Notes: a model not told the origin generated them from the sequence alone. A DNA stretch of 64,000 nucleotides from Streptomyces sp. HUAS MG91 (GCF_040529335.1 NZ_CP159534.1:2666001-2730000), one strand, 5' to 3'. Shown: positions 43,010-52,769, counted from the first letter of the stretch. Numbers and translations: made by a program.

Positions 43010-43684
43010 TCAGGTGCACCACCACAGGAACCGCTCGCAGGTCTCCGACGGGCTCGGATCGGCGGTCGGCTCCGTGGCCGTGGGGCGGGGCGACGACGTC
43101 GTGGGGCGGGCCGACGTGACCGGCGGGCCGTCCGGTGAACCGCTCGCCGTGGATCCCGGGCCGGCCGGCACGGCCTGTCCGGCGTCCGTCGGCCCGGCAC
43201 TCTCCGACGTGCTCGGCGACGCGCTGACGGAGGCGGAGGCGGACGGGGACGACGACGCGGACGCGCGCGGCGAGGAGCGGGAGACGGGCGGGGTCTGCGC
43301 CACGGAGGTGCCGTCCGCGCCCGGCGAGGCCGTTCCACCGGCGTCCGTGTCCGGCGCGTCGCCGGATATGTCGGGTGCCGCCTGGGCGCCGCCCTCCGCC
43401 GGGGACTCCGTGCCGAGTTCGACCACACCGACACCGCCGGCCACCAGCGCCACTCCCGCGACGGCGATCAGGACCCGGCGGCGGGGCGACTTCCTGCGGG
43501 CGCGGCGGCGCCGCCCGGGACGGCGCACGCTCGGCTCGTCCTCGTACCCCGTGCCGTCCGGGTCCACCGCCTCCTGCTCGGCGACCGTCTCGGCGTAGGC
43601 GCGCACGGCGTCGGCGGGGGTGCCGCAGCCGGGGCAGGCCAGGGCGCCGTTGAGGTGCCTGTGGCACGGGTGGCAGTAGTCCAT
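43010..43684 (-). CDS. SCO2400-family protein: zinc ribbon, one TM segment, Ser/Pro-rich tail
   Basis: A 224-residue protein. The N-terminus MDYCHPCHRHLNGALACPGCG has two CxxC pairs (Cys4/7, Cys17/20) forming a zinc ribbon; a basic stretch ([17 protein letters not shown]) precedes one membrane segment (VLIAVAGVALVAGGVGVVEL, about 71-90), and an exported Ser/Pro/Thr/Ala-rich region ends in CERFLWWCT. This arrangement matches what I know as the SCO2400 family of streptomycetes, of unknown function. It is a lone minus-strand gene. Confidence 0.78.
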   Translation of the reverse strand: MDYCHPCHRHLNGALACPGCGTPADAVRAYAETVAEQEAVDPDGTGYEDEPSVRRPGRRRRARRKSPRRRVLIAVAGVALVAGGVGVVELGTESPAEGGAQAAPDISGDAPDTDAGGTASPGADGTSVAQTPPVSRSSPRASASSSPSASASVSASPSTSESAGPTDAGQAVPAGPGSTASGSPDGPPVTSARPTTSSPRPTATEPTADPSPSETCERFLWWCT

Positions 43685-43799
43685 GGTGCAGTGAGGCTAG
43701 AGGCGCAAGCGTGACGGAAGATGCTGGCGCTGTGAAGCTCCTGTGTGGAACGCGGGGCTCCCCTTCACCGTCCACCGGCGACCGTTCCGCGCACACCCA

Positions 43800-43866
43800 T
43801 TGACACCCCCACTGGGCCGTCCTTACTGTCACGCCAGCATTTCGAACGAGTGACGAAATATCGAAC
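43800..43866 (+). promoter_or_regulatory. Promoter and IclR-type operator of the sugar-acid/ABC operon
   Basis: TTGACA (43800-43805) and TACTGT (43824-43829), spacer 18, give a good promoter. Immediately downstream lie ATTTCGAAC (43839-43847) and GAAATATCGAAC (43855-43866), whose reverse complement GTTCGATATTTC is identical to a site upstream of the IclR gene at 57549-57560. A repressor bound here would block the dehydratase operon start at 43886. Confidence 0.6.
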
Positions 43867-43885
43867 GGCTCAGGGGGCAACTGCC

Positions 43886-45046
43886 GTGCGCATCACGGGA
43901 ATCAGCACACACGTAGTCGGTACTCCGTGGCGGAACCTCACCTACGTCCAGGTGCACACCGACGAGGGGATCACGGGCGTCGGCGAGACCCGGATGCTGG
44001 GCCGCACCGACGCGCTCATCGGGTACCTGAACGAGGCGAAGGCCAACCACATCCTCGGCTCCGACCCGTTCGCCGTCGAGGACCTGGTCAAGCGGATGAA
44101 GTACGGCGACTACGGGCGGGCGGGCGAGATCGTCATGTCCGGCATCGCCGTCATCGAGATGGCCTGCTGGGACATCAAGGGCAAGGCGCTGGGCGTGCCG
44201 GTGTGGCAGCTGCTCGGCGGCAGGGTCACCGACCGGGTCAAGGCGTACGCGAACGGCTGGTACACCACCGAGCGGACCCCGGAGGCGTACCACAAGGCCG
44301 CGCGCGGGGTGATGGAGCGCGGGTACAGGGCGCTGAAGATCGACCCGTTCGGCACCGGGCACTTCGAGCTGGACCACGAGCAGTCGCTGTACGCCGTCTC
44401 GCTGATCGAGGCCGTGCGCGACGCCATCGGCCCGGACGCCGAGCTGATGCTGGAGATGCACGGCCGGTTCTCCCCCGCCACGGCGATCCGGCTGGCCCGC
44501 GACCTGGCGCCGTTCAAGCCCGCGTGGCTGGAGGAGCCGGTGCCGCCGGAGAACCTGAAGGCACTGGAGAAGGTCGCCGCGAAGGTGGACATGCCCGTCG
44601 CGACCGGTGAGCGGATCCACGACCGGATCGAGTTCCGCGAGCTGTTCGAGAGCCAGGCCGTCGACATCATCCAGCCCGACGTCGGCCACCTCGGCGGCAT
44701 CTGGGAGACCCGCAAGCTGGCGGCGACCGCCGAGACGCACTACATGCTCGTCGCCCCGCACAACGTCGGCGGACCGGTCCTCACCGCGGCCTCGCTCCAA
44801 GTGGGCTTCACCACGCCCAACTTCAAGATCCTGGAGCACTTCAACGACTTCGCCGACGCCGACATCAAGAAGGTCGTCAAGGGCGCGCCGAAGGTCGTGG
44901 ACGGCTACTTCGAGCTGTCCCACGAGCCCGGCCTCGGCGTCGAGCTGGATGTCGACGCCGCCGCCGAGTTCCCGCAGCAGCAGGCCCGGTTCGACCTGTG
45001 GGCCGAGGGCTGGGAGAAGCGCGACCCGAAGAGCGGCGCCAAGTGA
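43886..45046 (+). CDS. Enolase-superfamily sugar-acid dehydratase (MR subgroup)
   Basis: A 386-residue member of the mandelate racemase/muconate lactonizing family. Visible active-site blocks are ALKIDPFGTG, LMLEMHGRFS, WLEEPVPPENL, VATGERIH, IQPDVGHLGG and VAPHNVGGPV, giving the metal-binding Asp/Glu/Glu set and the His-Asp dyad of D-galactonate/gluconate dehydratase-like enzymes. It likely dehydrates an aldonate to a 2-keto-3-deoxy acid. Start GTG at 43886 follows AGGGGG. It overlaps the alcohol dehydrogenase by GTGA. The exact substrate cannot be told from sequence. Confidence 0.82.
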   Translation: MRITGISTHVVGTPWRNLTYVQVHTDEGITGVGETRMLGRTDALIGYLNEAKANHILGSDPFAVEDLVKRMKYGDYGRAGEIVMSGIAVIEMACWDIKGKALGVPVWQLLGGRVTDRVKAYANGWYTTERTPEAYHKAARGVMERGYRALKIDPFGTGHFELDHEQSLYAVSLIEAVRDAIGPDAELMLEMHGRFSPATAIRLARDLAPFKPAWLEEPVPPENLKALEKVAAKVDMPVATGERIHDRIEFRELFESQAVDIIQPDVGHLGGIWETRKLAATAETHYMLVAPHNVGGPVLTAASLQVGFTTPNFKILEHFNDFADADIKKVVKGAPKVVDGYFELSHEPGLGVELDVDAAAEFPQQQARFDLWAEGWEKRDPKSGAK

Positions 45047-46047
45047 GCGGCGCCGTCGTCGTCGAGGCGCCGGGCACGCACCGGATCGTCGCCCACGAGC
45101 CCGTCGCGCCCAGCCCCGGCGAGGCGCTGGTCCGGGTGCACGCCGTCGGGATCTGCGGCTCCGACCGCGAGCTGTACCAGGGCAACCGGCCCGATCCTTA
45201 CGTGCGTTACCCGCTGACGCCGGGCCACGAGTGGTCCGGGGTCGTGGAGGCCGTGGGCGCCGGGGTGCCGGAGTCGCTGGTGGGCCGGAAGACGGTCGGC
45301 GAGGGGTTCCGGAACTGCCAGGTGTGCGAGCGGTGCCATGCCGGTGAGACGACGCTGTGCACCGCCGGGTACGAGGAGACGGGCTTCACCCGGCCGGGGG
45401 CGATGGCGGCGACGCTGGTACTGCCGGCGCGGCTGCTGCACGTCCTGCCGGACTCGGCCGACCTCACGGCGGCGGCGCTGCTGGAGCCGGCCGCCTGTGT
45501 CGCCGCCGCCGCGCTCAAGGCCGGGGCGCGGCCCGGTGAGCGGGTGGCCGTCGTCGGGACCGGGACGCTCGGGATGCTCGCCGTGCAGTTCCTGGCGGCG
45601 CACTCCCCCGCCGAGCTCCTTGTGGTCGGCTCCGGCGACGAACGGGCCGCGCTGGCACGGCAGTTCGGGGCCACCGACTTCCGGCTGCACACCGAGCCGC
45701 TGCCGGACGACTTCGACGTCGTCATCGAGGCGGCCGGGGCCGGGACCGCCGCCCGGACCGCGGCGGCGCTGCTGCGGCGGGGCGGGCGGCTCGTGCTCAC
45801 CGGGCTGCCGCCGGCCGGTGCCGCCGGGCTCGATCCGGCCGATCTGGTGCTGCGGCAGCTGGAGGTGCGGACCGTGTTCGGGGCCTCGGCGGAGGCGTGG
45901 GCGCATGCGGTGCGGGCGTTCGGGGCGGGGTTGCTCGATCCGTTGCCGCTCGTCACGCATGAGTTGCCGCTGAGTCGCTTCGCTGAGGCCATCGGGCTGG
46001 TGGGGGCCGGGGATCCGAAGGTGGGGAAGGTTTTGCTGCGGCCTTGA
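45043..46047 (+). CDS. Zinc-dependent alcohol (sugar) dehydrogenase
   Basis: A 334-residue MDR dehydrogenase. Catalytic zinc ligands are in GICGSDRELYQGN (Cys) and PGHEWSGVVE (His/Glu); the structural zinc is bound by four Cys in FRNCQVCERCHAGETTLC. The NAD-binding motif is VAVVGTGTLGMLA. It is translationally coupled to the dehydratase, so it likely oxidises a sugar or sugar derivative in the same pathway. Substrate unknown. Confidence 0.88.
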   Translation: MSGAVVVEAPGTHRIVAHEPVAPSPGEALVRVHAVGICGSDRELYQGNRPDPYVRYPLTPGHEWSGVVEAVGAGVPESLVGRKTVGEGFRNCQVCERCHAGETTLCTAGYEETGFTRPGAMAATLVLPARLLHVLPDSADLTAAALLEPAACVAAAALKAGARPGERVAVVGTGTLGMLAVQFLAAHSPAELLVVGSGDERAALARQFGATDFRLHTEPLPDDFDVVIEAAGAGTAARTAAALLRRGGRLVLTGLPPAGAAGLDPADLVLRQLEVRTVFGASAEAWAHAVRAFGAGLLDPLPLVTHELPLSRFAEAIGLVGAGDPKVGKVLLRP

Positions 46048-46125
46048 GTGTCGGGGCTTCGCCCCTCGATCCCCCTCCCCGTAGGGGTGAGGTGCGCTGC
46101 CGGCCACCGTATTCGTCGTGGCTGG

Positions 46126-46149
46126 TCGCGCAGTTCCTCGCGCCCCTGG
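46126..46149 (+). repeat. Dispersed GC-rich repeat, one copy
   Basis: A copy of the 24-base repeat with one change in the core (CGCAGTTCCTCGCGCCCC), preceded by CGTGGCTGG like the copy at 1400. It sits between the alcohol dehydrogenase and the next gene. Confidence 0.75.
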
Positions 46150-46170
46150 CCGCAACGGCGACCGACCGGC

Positions 46171-46186
46171 GTTCGAGATCTCGAAC
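46171..46186. promoter_or_regulatory. Perfect palindrome GTTCGAGATCTCGAAC
   Basis: A 16-bp perfect palindrome 24 bp upstream of the GTG at 46210. Its half-site GTTCGA is shared with the IclR-type sites at 43855-43866 and 57549-57563, so it may be a stronger or second operator inside the operon. Confidence 0.55.
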
Positions 46187-46209
46187 CATGATGAACGTAA
46201 AGGAACCCC

Positions 46210-47166
46210 GTGACCACCACCCCCCGCCGTCCCGGCGAACCCACCCTCTCCGCACTCGGGCTGAGCGCCCCCGACCGCGACCCCGCGGACTCCTCACCGC
46301 ACGCGTTTCCCGACGGGGGGACCTGGCGGGTGGAGATTCCGTCCGTCGAGGGGCCCGAGGCCGTCGGGGTCGTGCTCAAGGAGGCGTCGCGGCTCGACGT
46401 GCCCGTCCACCGGATCAGTCAGGGCAGCGGCATCTGGATGCTGCGCGACGCCGAGATCGTGGAGATGGTCGAGGCGACCGCCGAGCGCGACATCGAGCTG
46501 TGCCTGTTCACCGGGCCGCGCGGCACCTGGGACACCGGTGCCTCCGTGCGCACCGACTCCGGCGGCGCGGGACTGCGCGCCCGGGGCCATGACGCCGTCG
46601 CCGGATGTGTCGAAGACGCCGTACGGGCAACGGAGTTGGGCGTCAAGTGCCTGCTCGTCGCCGACGAGGGCGTGCTGTGGACGCTGCACCGGGCGCGCAC
46701 CGGGGGGATCATCCCCGCCGACACCACCCTCAAGGTGTCGGCGCTCGTCGGGCCCGTGAACCCGGCCTCGTACGCCGTGTACGAGCGGCTCGGCGCCGAC
46801 TCGCTGAACGTGCCGTCCGATCTGACGCTCGCTCATCTCACCGAGATCCGCCGGGTGTCGGCCGCCCCGATGGACATGTACGTGGAGGCCCCGGACGACC
46901 TCGGCGGCTATGTGCGGATGTACGAGATCGCCGAACTGGTGCGCCGAGGTGCGCCGCTGTACCTGAAGTTCGGTCTCGCGAAGGCGCCCGCGATCTATCC
47001 GTACGGCGCCCAGCTGCGCGACGTCACCCTCGACACGGCCCGCGAGCGGGTGCGCCGGGGACGGCTCGCGCTCGATCTGCTCGCCCGGCACGGCGCCGAC
47101 GGAGGCATGTCCCCGCTCGGCTCGCGGCTGCCCGGCGATCTCCGGCGGTTCGACACCAGTCAATAA
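46210..47166 (+). CDS. Conserved TIM-barrel-like protein of the sugar operon (U32-peptidase-like)
   Basis: A 318-residue protein. Alternating strands and helices (WRVEIPSVEG, VHRISQGSGIWML, IELCLFTGPRG, VKCLLVADEGVL, LKVSALVGPVNPASYAVYERLGADSLNVPSDLTLAHL, APMDMYVEAPDDLGG, PLYLKFG) read as a TIM barrel of a type seen in U32-like or aldolase-like proteins. I cannot assign a reaction. Its place between the dehydrogenase and the ABC importer argues for an enzymatic role, perhaps an aldolase or second dehydratase. Start GTG at 46210. Confidence 0.65.
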   Translation: MTTTPRRPGEPTLSALGLSAPDRDPADSSPHAFPDGGTWRVEIPSVEGPEAVGVVLKEASRLDVPVHRISQGSGIWMLRDAEIVEMVEATAERDIELCLFTGPRGTWDTGASVRTDSGGAGLRARGHDAVAGCVEDAVRATELGVKCLLVADEGVLWTLHRARTGGIIPADTTLKVSALVGPVNPASYAVYERLGADSLNVPSDLTLAHLTEIRRVSAAPMDMYVEAPDDLGGYVRMYEIAELVRRGAPLYLKFGLAKAPAIYPYGAQLRDVTLDTARERVRRGRLALDLLARHGADGGMSPLGSRLPGDLRRFDTSQ

Positions 47167-47307
47167 CGTTCCGGAAACACAACTTCACAGCACACAACAC
47201 AGCCGCGCACAATCCGACACACCTTTTCTCGGTCAACACCCCTTCCCCGTACGCCACTTCGCAGCACCGCCGACCGACCTCGCACCCACACATCAAGGAT
47301 GATGACC

Positions 47308-48423
47308 ATGCGAAACCGCCGAGCCGCACTCAGCGCGATAGCCGCGGGCGCCACGCTCGCCCTGACCCTCTCCGCCTGCGGCCAGGACAGCGAGGGCGGC
47401 AGCAAGGAGGACAAGGGCAGCGCCAAGGGATCCACCGTCGGCATCGCGATGCCGACCAAGTCGTCCGAGCGCTGGATCGCTGACGGGAACAACGTTGTCA
47501 AATCCCTGAAGGCCAAGGGCTACAAGACCCAGCTCGTCTTCGGCGAGGACGACCCCGACCAGCAGGTCTCGCAGATCGAGAACATGATCACGCAGGGTGT
47601 CTCGGCGCTGATCATCGCGGCGATCGACAACAAGTCGCTGGGCAACGTCCTCCAGGAGGCGGCCGACGCGCACATCCCGGTGATCGCGTACGACCGGCTG
47701 ATCCTGGACTCCAAGAACGTCGACTACTACGCGACGTTCGACAACGAGAAGGTCGGCGAGCTCCAGGCCACCTCGCTCGTCGACAAGCTGGGCCTGTCGA
47801 ACGGCAAGAAGGGCCCGTTCAACCTGGAGCTGTTCGCCGGCTCCAACGACGACAACAACACCAAGTACTTCTTCAACGGCGCGATGACGGTCCTCCAGCC
47901 CTACATCGACAAGAAGCAGCTGGTCATCCGGTCCAAGCAGACCAAGCTCAACCAGGTCACCACGCTGCGCTGGGACGGCGCCACCGCGCAGAAGCGCATG
48001 GACGACATCCTGACGTCGAAGTACTCCAGCGACCGGGTCGACGCGGTGCTCTCCCCGTACGACGGCATCTCCATCGGCATCATCTCCGCGCTGAAGTCCG
48101 ACGGCTACGGCTCGAAGTCCAAGCCGCTGCCCGCCGTCTCCGGCCAGGACGCCGAGGTCGCCTCGGTGAAGTCGATCATCGCGGGCGAGCAGTACTCGAC
48201 GGTCTACAAGGACACGCGGCAGCTCGCCAAGGAGGCCGTGACCATGGTCGACGACGTGCTCAACGACAAGAAGCCGCAGACCAACGACAACAAGACGTAC
48301 GACAACGGCGCCAAGGTCGTCCCGTCGTTCCTGCTCCAGCCGGTCGCCGTCACCAAGGACAACTACGAGAAGACCCTCATCGACGGCGGCTACTACACCA
48401 AGAAGGACCTGGGGCTGAAGTAG
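47308..48423 (+). CDS. chvE: ChvE-type sugar-binding lipoprotein of an ABC importer
   Basis: A 371-residue lipoprotein: signal peptide with lipobox TLSAC (Cys near residue 23), then a periplasmic-binding fold of the sugar type with [39 protein letters not shown] and [26 protein letters not shown]. These are ChvE/multiple-monosaccharide binding features (arabinose, galactose, glucose, xylose). I chose ATG 47308, eight bases after AAGGA; ATGs at 47299 and 47302 are alternatives. It is anchored outside the membrane and feeds the ATPase/permease genes downstream. Confidence 0.9.
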   Translation: MRNRRAALSAIAAGATLALTLSACGQDSEGGSKEDKGSAKGSTVGIAMPTKSSERWIADGNNVVKSLKAKGYKTQLVFGEDDPDQQVSQIENMITQGVSALIIAAIDNKSLGNVLQEAADAHIPVIAYDRLILDSKNVDYYATFDNEKVGELQATSLVDKLGLSNGKKGPFNLELFAGSNDDNNTKYFFNGAMTVLQPYIDKKQLVIRSKQTKLNQVTTLRWDGATAQKRMDDILTSKYSSDRVDAVLSPYDGISIGIISALKSDGYGSKSKPLPAVSGQDAEVASVKSIIAGEQYSTVYKDTRQLAKEAVTMVDDVLNDKKPQTNDNKTYDNGAKVVPSFLLQPVAVTKDNYEKTLIDGGYYTKKDLGLK

Positions 48424-48476
48424 ACGACCAGAAGCCCCAGTTGACCGCCTCCGCACACTAGATGAAGGGCACGACC

Positions 48477-50027
48477 ATGGCGGGACCCGTCCTGGAAATG
48501 CGCTCGATCGTCAAGACCTTCCCGGGCGTCAAGGCGCTGTCGGACGTCTCCCTGAGCGTCCGCGCGGGCGAGGTCCACGCCATCTGCGGGGAGAACGGCG
48601 CCGGGAAGTCCACCTTGATGAAGGTGCTCTCCGGCGTCCACCCGCACGGAAGTTACGACGGGGAGATCCTCTTCGAGGGTGAGCCCTGCCGGTTCAAGGA
48701 CATCAACGCCAGCGAGAAGCGCGGCATCGTCATCATCCACCAGGAGCTGGCCCTGGTCCCGTACCTGTCGATCGCCGAGAACATGTTCCTCGGCAACGAG
48801 CACGCCTCGCGCGGCCTCATCGACTGGCACGAGACCCTCGGGCACGCCACGCGCCAGCTGCGCCGGGTGGGCCTGGACGAGAACCCCAACACCGCCGTCG
48901 CCGACATCGGGGTGGGCAAGCAGCAGCTCGTGGAGATCGCCAAGGCGCTCTCCAAGGAGGTGAAGCTGCTCATCCTCGACGAGCCGACGGCCGCGCTGAA
49001 CGACGAGGACTCCGACAAACTCCTGGACCTGATCCTGGAGTTGAAGAACCAGGGCATCACCTCGATCATCATCTCGCACAAGCTCAACGAGATCCGCAAG
49101 GTCGCCGACTCGGTGACGATCCTGCGGGACGGGCGCACCGTCGAGACGCTGGACGTGAAGGCCGCCGGGACCACCGAGGACCGGATCATCTCCGGGATGG
49201 TCGGCCGCGACCTCGACAACCGCTTCCCCGACCGCACCCCGCACCACGCCGAGGCCGGCGCCGCGCCCGCCCTGGAGATCCGCAACTGGACGGTGCACCA
49301 CCCCATCGACCGCGAGCGCAAGGTCGTCGACGACGTCTCGCTGCACGTGCGCCGGGGCGAGATCGTCGGCATCGCGGGGCTGATGGGCGCGGGCCGCACC
49401 GAGCTGGCGATGAGCGTCTTCGGGCGCGCCTACGGCCGGTACACGGGCGGCACGGTCCTCAAGGACGGCCGGGAGATCCGCACCCGTACGGTCTCCGACG
49501 CGGTCGGCCACGGGATCGCGTACGCCACCGAGGACCGCAAGCACTACGGCCTCAACCTCATCGACACCATCAACCGCAACATCTCCCTGGCGGCGCTCGG
49601 CAAGGTCGCCACGCGCGGCATCGTCGACGAGCACGGGGAGCGGCAGGTCGCCGAGGAGTACCGGAAGTCGATGAACATCAAGGCCCCGACGGTCTTCGAA
49701 CCGGCGGGCAAGCTGTCGGGCGGCAACCAGCAGAAGGTCGTCCTCAGCAAGTGGATCTTCGCGGGCCCGGAGATCCTCATCCTCGACGAGCCGACCCGCG
49801 GGATCGACGTCGGTGCCAAGTACGAGATCTACACGGTCATCGACAAGCTGGCCGCCCAGGGCAAGGCGGTCGTCTTCATCTCCTCCGAGCTGCCCGAGCT
49901 GCTCGGCATGTGCGACCGCATCTACACGATGGCCGCGGGCCGCCTGACCGGCGAGGTGCCGCGTGCCGAGGCGACGCAGGAATCGCTGATGCGCCTGATG
50001 ACGAAGGACAAAGAGGTAGCGCGATGA
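48477..50027 (+). CDS. mmsA: Sugar ABC transporter ATPase (MmsA/GguA type, two ATPase domains)
   Basis: A 516-residue protein with duplicated ATPase domains. The N-terminal domain has Walker [10 protein letters not shown] and Walker [12 protein letters not shown]; the C-terminal domain has a degenerate Walker A (GLMGAGRTE), the signature LSGGNQQKV and [13 protein letters not shown]. This fits the carbohydrate uptake CUT2 ATPases. I chose ATG 48477, eight bases after GAAGG; ATG 48462 is five codons longer. It overlaps the permease start by ATGA. Confidence 0.93.
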   Translation: MAGPVLEMRSIVKTFPGVKALSDVSLSVRAGEVHAICGENGAGKSTLMKVLSGVHPHGSYDGEILFEGEPCRFKDINASEKRGIVIIHQELALVPYLSIAENMFLGNEHASRGLIDWHETLGHATRQLRRVGLDENPNTAVADIGVGKQQLVEIAKALSKEVKLLILDEPTAALNDEDSDKLLDLILELKNQGITSIIISHKLNEIRKVADSVTILRDGRTVETLDVKAAGTTEDRIISGMVGRDLDNRFPDRTPHHAEAGAAPALEIRNWTVHHPIDRERKVVDDVSLHVRRGEIVGIAGLMGAGRTELAMSVFGRAYGRYTGGTVLKDGREIRTRTVSDAVGHGIAYATEDRKHYGLNLIDTINRNISLAALGKVATRGIVDEHGERQVAEEYRKSMNIKAPTVFEPAGKLSGGNQQKVVLSKWIFAGPEILILDEPTRGIDVGAKYEIYTVIDKLAAQGKAVVFISSELPELLGMCDRIYTMAAGRLTGEVPRAEATQESLMRLMTKDKEVAR

Positions 50028-51265
50028 GCAACGTGACGAAGAACCCGGCGGCGGCCCCGCCGGGCAGGGACGAGCCCTCGGGCGCCGAGGGCGGTCTCGT
50101 CGGCCTGGTCGTGGACGGGCTGCGCCGCAACATGCGCCAGTACGGCATGCTGATCGCGCTCGGCCTGCTCATCGCGGTGTTCGCCGTGTGGACCGACGGC
50201 ACGCTGATCACCCCGCACAACGTCTCCAACCTGGTCCTGCAGAACTCGTACGTGCTGATCCTGGCGATCGGCATGATGCTGGTGATCATCGCGGGCCACA
50301 TCGACCTGTCCGTCGGGTCGCTGACGGCGTTCGTCGGGTCGACGGCCGCGGTGCTGATGGTCAACAACGACGTCTCCTGGCCGATCGCCCTGATCGTGTG
50401 CCTGGTGATGGGCGGCGCGGCCGGTGCCGTCCAGGGCTATCTGATCGCGTACGGCGGCATACCGTCGTTCATCGTGACGCTGGCCGGGATGCTGGTGTGG
50501 CGCGGGCTCACCGAGATCCTGCTCAAGGGGCAGACCCTGGGCCCGTTCCCGTCCCACATCGGCGACCTGGGCAACGGCTTCCTCCCCGAGGTCGGCCCGG
50601 ACACCAACTACCACAACCTGACGCTGCTGTTCGGCATCCTGCTCGCCGCCTCGGTGGCCTGGCAGGAGGTGCGCGACCGGCGCAGACAGCGGGAGTTCTC
50701 GCTCGACGTGGTGCCCCGCAACCTCTTCGTCCTGAAGCTGGTCGCGATCGTCGCGGCGATCGCCGTCGTCACGCTGCTGCTCGCCAGCTACAAGGGCGTG
50801 CCGATCGTGCTGCTGATCCTCGGCGTGCTGGTCGTCGGCTACGGCTACCTGATGCGCAACTCCGTCTTCGGCCGCCACATCTACGCCATCGGCGGCAACC
50901 TGCCCGCGGCCAAGCTCTCCGGCGTCAAGGACAAGAAGGTCACCTTCTACGTCTTCCTGAACATGGGCGTGCTCGCCGCGCTGGCCGGTCTGGTGGTCGC
51001 GGCCCGGCTGAACGCGGCCTCGCCGAAGGCGGGCCTGAACTTCGAACTGGAGGCGATCGCCGCGTCGTTCATCGGCGGCGCGTCCATGAGCGGCGGTGTC
51101 GGCACGGTGCTGGGCGCCATCATCGGCGGTCTCGTCCTCGGCGTGCTGAACAACGGCATGAACCTGCTGGGCGTCGGCTCCGACTGGCAGTCGGTGATCA
51201 AGGGGCTGGCGCTGCTCGCCGCGGTCGGTTTCGACGTCTGGAACAAGCGGCGGGGCGGTCGGTAG
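50024..51265 (+). CDS. mmsB: Sugar ABC transporter permease (MmsB/GguB type)
   Basis: A 413-residue CUT2 permease with about ten membrane helices and the family signature [18 protein letters not shown] and [19 protein letters not shown] Pro/Gly-rich N-terminal tail is cytoplasmic. The ATG at 50024 overlaps the ATPase stop; AGAGGT is the ribosome site. It forms the channel of the ChvE-MmsA-MmsB importer. Confidence 0.93.
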   Translation: MSNVTKNPAAAPPGRDEPSGAEGGLVGLVVDGLRRNMRQYGMLIALGLLIAVFAVWTDGTLITPHNVSNLVLQNSYVLILAIGMMLVIIAGHIDLSVGSLTAFVGSTAAVLMVNNDVSWPIALIVCLVMGGAAGAVQGYLIAYGGIPSFIVTLAGMLVWRGLTEILLKGQTLGPFPSHIGDLGNGFLPEVGPDTNYHNLTLLFGILLAASVAWQEVRDRRRQREFSLDVVPRNLFVLKLVAIVAAIAVVTLLLASYKGVPIVLLILGVLVVGYGYLMRNSVFGRHIYAIGGNLPAAKLSGVKDKKVTFYVFLNMGVLAALAGLVVAARLNAASPKAGLNFELEAIAASFIGGASMSGGVGTVLGAIIGGLVLGVLNNGMNLLGVGSDWQSVIKGLALLAAVGFDVWNKRRGGR

Positions 51266-51304
51266 CCGCGCGGCGGCGGACCGGATCGTCGCGGGGCCCG
51301 GCGG

Positions 51305-51763
51305 TCAGGGGTTGTGCCAGGCCGCCGGGTCGTCGGCGAGCTGCCGCACCGGTTCCGGGAGCCGGTCGTGGGCGAGGTCGTCGAGGGTGACGCCTTCGAG
51401 GATCTTGCGGACGTTGGCGCGCAGCGCCACCCACAGCGGCAGCAGCGGCTCGGCGGCGCCGGTGTAGGCGAGGGCGCTGGGCCGCTCGCCGCGCACCGAG
51501 ACGATGGGGCCCTCGACGGCGCGCACGACGTCGGCGACGGTGATGGTGTCGGCGGCGCGGGCGAGCAGATAGCCGCCGTTGCCGCCGCGCCGGCTGAGCA
51601 CGATGCCGCCGCGCCGCAGATCGCTGAGGATGCCCTCCAGGAACTTGTGCGGGATGTCCTGGGCGGCGGCGATGCTCTCCGCCTTGACCGGTTCGGCGCC
51701 GCCGCGCACGGCCAGCTCCAGGCTCGCGCGCACGGCATAGTCGGCTCGGGCTGAAATCCTCAT
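51305..51763 (-). CDS. Rrf2 family regulator without cysteines
   Basis: A 152-residue Rrf2 protein. MRISARADYAVRASLELAVRGG, HKFLEGILSDLRRGGIVLSRRGGNGGYLLARAADTITVADVVRAVEGP is the DNA-binding signature. It contains no Cys, so the Fe-S ligands of IscR/NsrR-type members are absent, more like CymR-type proteins. Its start overlaps the stop of the TSUP transporter by ATGA, which suggests a sulfur-related signal. It probably autoregulates the pair. Confidence 0.88.
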   Translation of the reverse strand: MRISARADYAVRASLELAVRGGAEPVKAESIAAAQDIPHKFLEGILSDLRRGGIVLSRRGGNGGYLLARAADTITVADVVRAVEGPIVSVRGERPSALAYTGAAEPLLPLWVALRANVRKILEGVTLDDLAHDRLPEPVRQLADDPAAWHNP

Positions 51764-52686
51764 GCCGACATTGTCGGGGACGGTTCACGCTCCTCGGTCC
51801 GCTCGCCCTCGCCCCGCGCGGGCCTGGCGCGGCGGGTGCGCAGGGTCACGGCGGTGCCGACGGCCGCGAGCGCCACGCAGACCGCGACCAGCGGGGTGCC
51901 GGACACGCCCCACATGGCGAGTCCGGAGCCGGTGAGCAGCACGATCAGGGCCCAGCGCAGGGCGGGCCCGGAGACCCGGGTGGAGAGCAGGGCCCCCGCG
52001 ACGACTCCGGGTATCGCGCCGATCAGCAGGGTGCCGGCGAGGCCGAGGGAGACGTCGCCGACGAGGAGGTGGCCGAGGGCCGCGGCGCCGACCAGCGGGA
52101 CGGCCTGCACGAGGTCGGTGCCGACCAGGTGGTTCGCCCGGAGCCGGGGGTGGGCGAGCATCAGCATCACGATGATCAGGGATCCGGAGCCGACCGAGGT
52201 CATCCCGACCACGACCCCGCCGACCAGCCCGATCAGCAGCGTCGCCACCGGCCTGACCCGCACATCGGCGTCCTCCGCGTCGGCGGAGCCCATCCCGCGC
52301 CGCCGGTCGAGCCACATCCGGGCGAGCATGCCGGTCACCGCGAGCAGCAGGGCGCCGCCGATGACGTACTTGACCCGGGTCTGGAGGGTGTCGCCGTCGC
52401 CGAGCGCCCGCAGCAGCAGGGCTCCGCCGAAGGCGGCGGGCAGGGCGGTGGGCAGCAGCCAGCGGACGATGTCCCAGCGGATGGTGCCCGCTCTGTGGTG
52501 GACCGCGGCGCCGAACGGCTTCATGAACAGGGAGGTCGCCAGGTCGCTGCCGATGGCGGCGGTGGGGTTGACTCCGAAGAACATGACCATGATCGGGGTC
52601 ATCAGGGCGCCACCGCCCATGCCGGTGAGTCCCACGGCGAGACCGACCAGGGCGCCGGCGAGGACGATCGTCCAGGAAAGATCCAT
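51760..52686 (-). CDS. TSUP family transporter (TauE/SafE sulfite exporter type)
   Basis: A 308-residue protein with about eight membrane segments and the family repeats VGLAVGLTGMGGGALMTPIMV and VGGVVVGMTSVGSGSLIIVML. TSUP members export sulfite or organosulfonates, or move related anions. The ATG at 52686 begins the two-gene unit with rrf2. An Rrf2-like site sits at its promoter (52703-52722). Confidence 0.88.
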   Translation of the reverse strand: MDLSWTIVLAGALVGLAVGLTGMGGGALMTPIMVMFFGVNPTAAIGSDLATSLFMKPFGAAVHHRAGTIRWDIVRWLLPTALPAAFGGALLLRALGDGDTLQTRVKYVIGGALLLAVTGMLARMWLDRRRGMGSADAEDADVRVRPVATLLIGLVGGVVVGMTSVGSGSLIIVMLMLAHPRLRANHLVGTDLVQAVPLVGAAALGHLLVGDVSLGLAGTLLIGAIPGVVAGALLSTRVSGPALRWALIVLLTGSGLAMWGVSGTPLVAVCVALAAVGTAVTLRTRRARPARGEGERTEEREPSPTMSA

Positions 52687-52702
52687 GGCGGCCACTATGC
52701 AC

Positions 52703-52722
52703 ACCATCCCTAGGGAAAAGGT
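52703..52722. promoter_or_regulatory. Candidate Rrf2 operator
   Basis: TCCCTAGGGA (52707-52716) is a perfect palindrome flanked by ACC and, slightly offset, GGT (52703-52722). It lies 17-36 bases upstream of the TSUP start, over the expected promoter. Rrf2 sites are often of this AT-flanked dyad type; binding is inferred. Confidence 0.5.
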
Positions 52723-52769
52723 ATGAATAGCGGCCCGGTCTCAGCACGTGGAATCGGCGGCCGGACACG

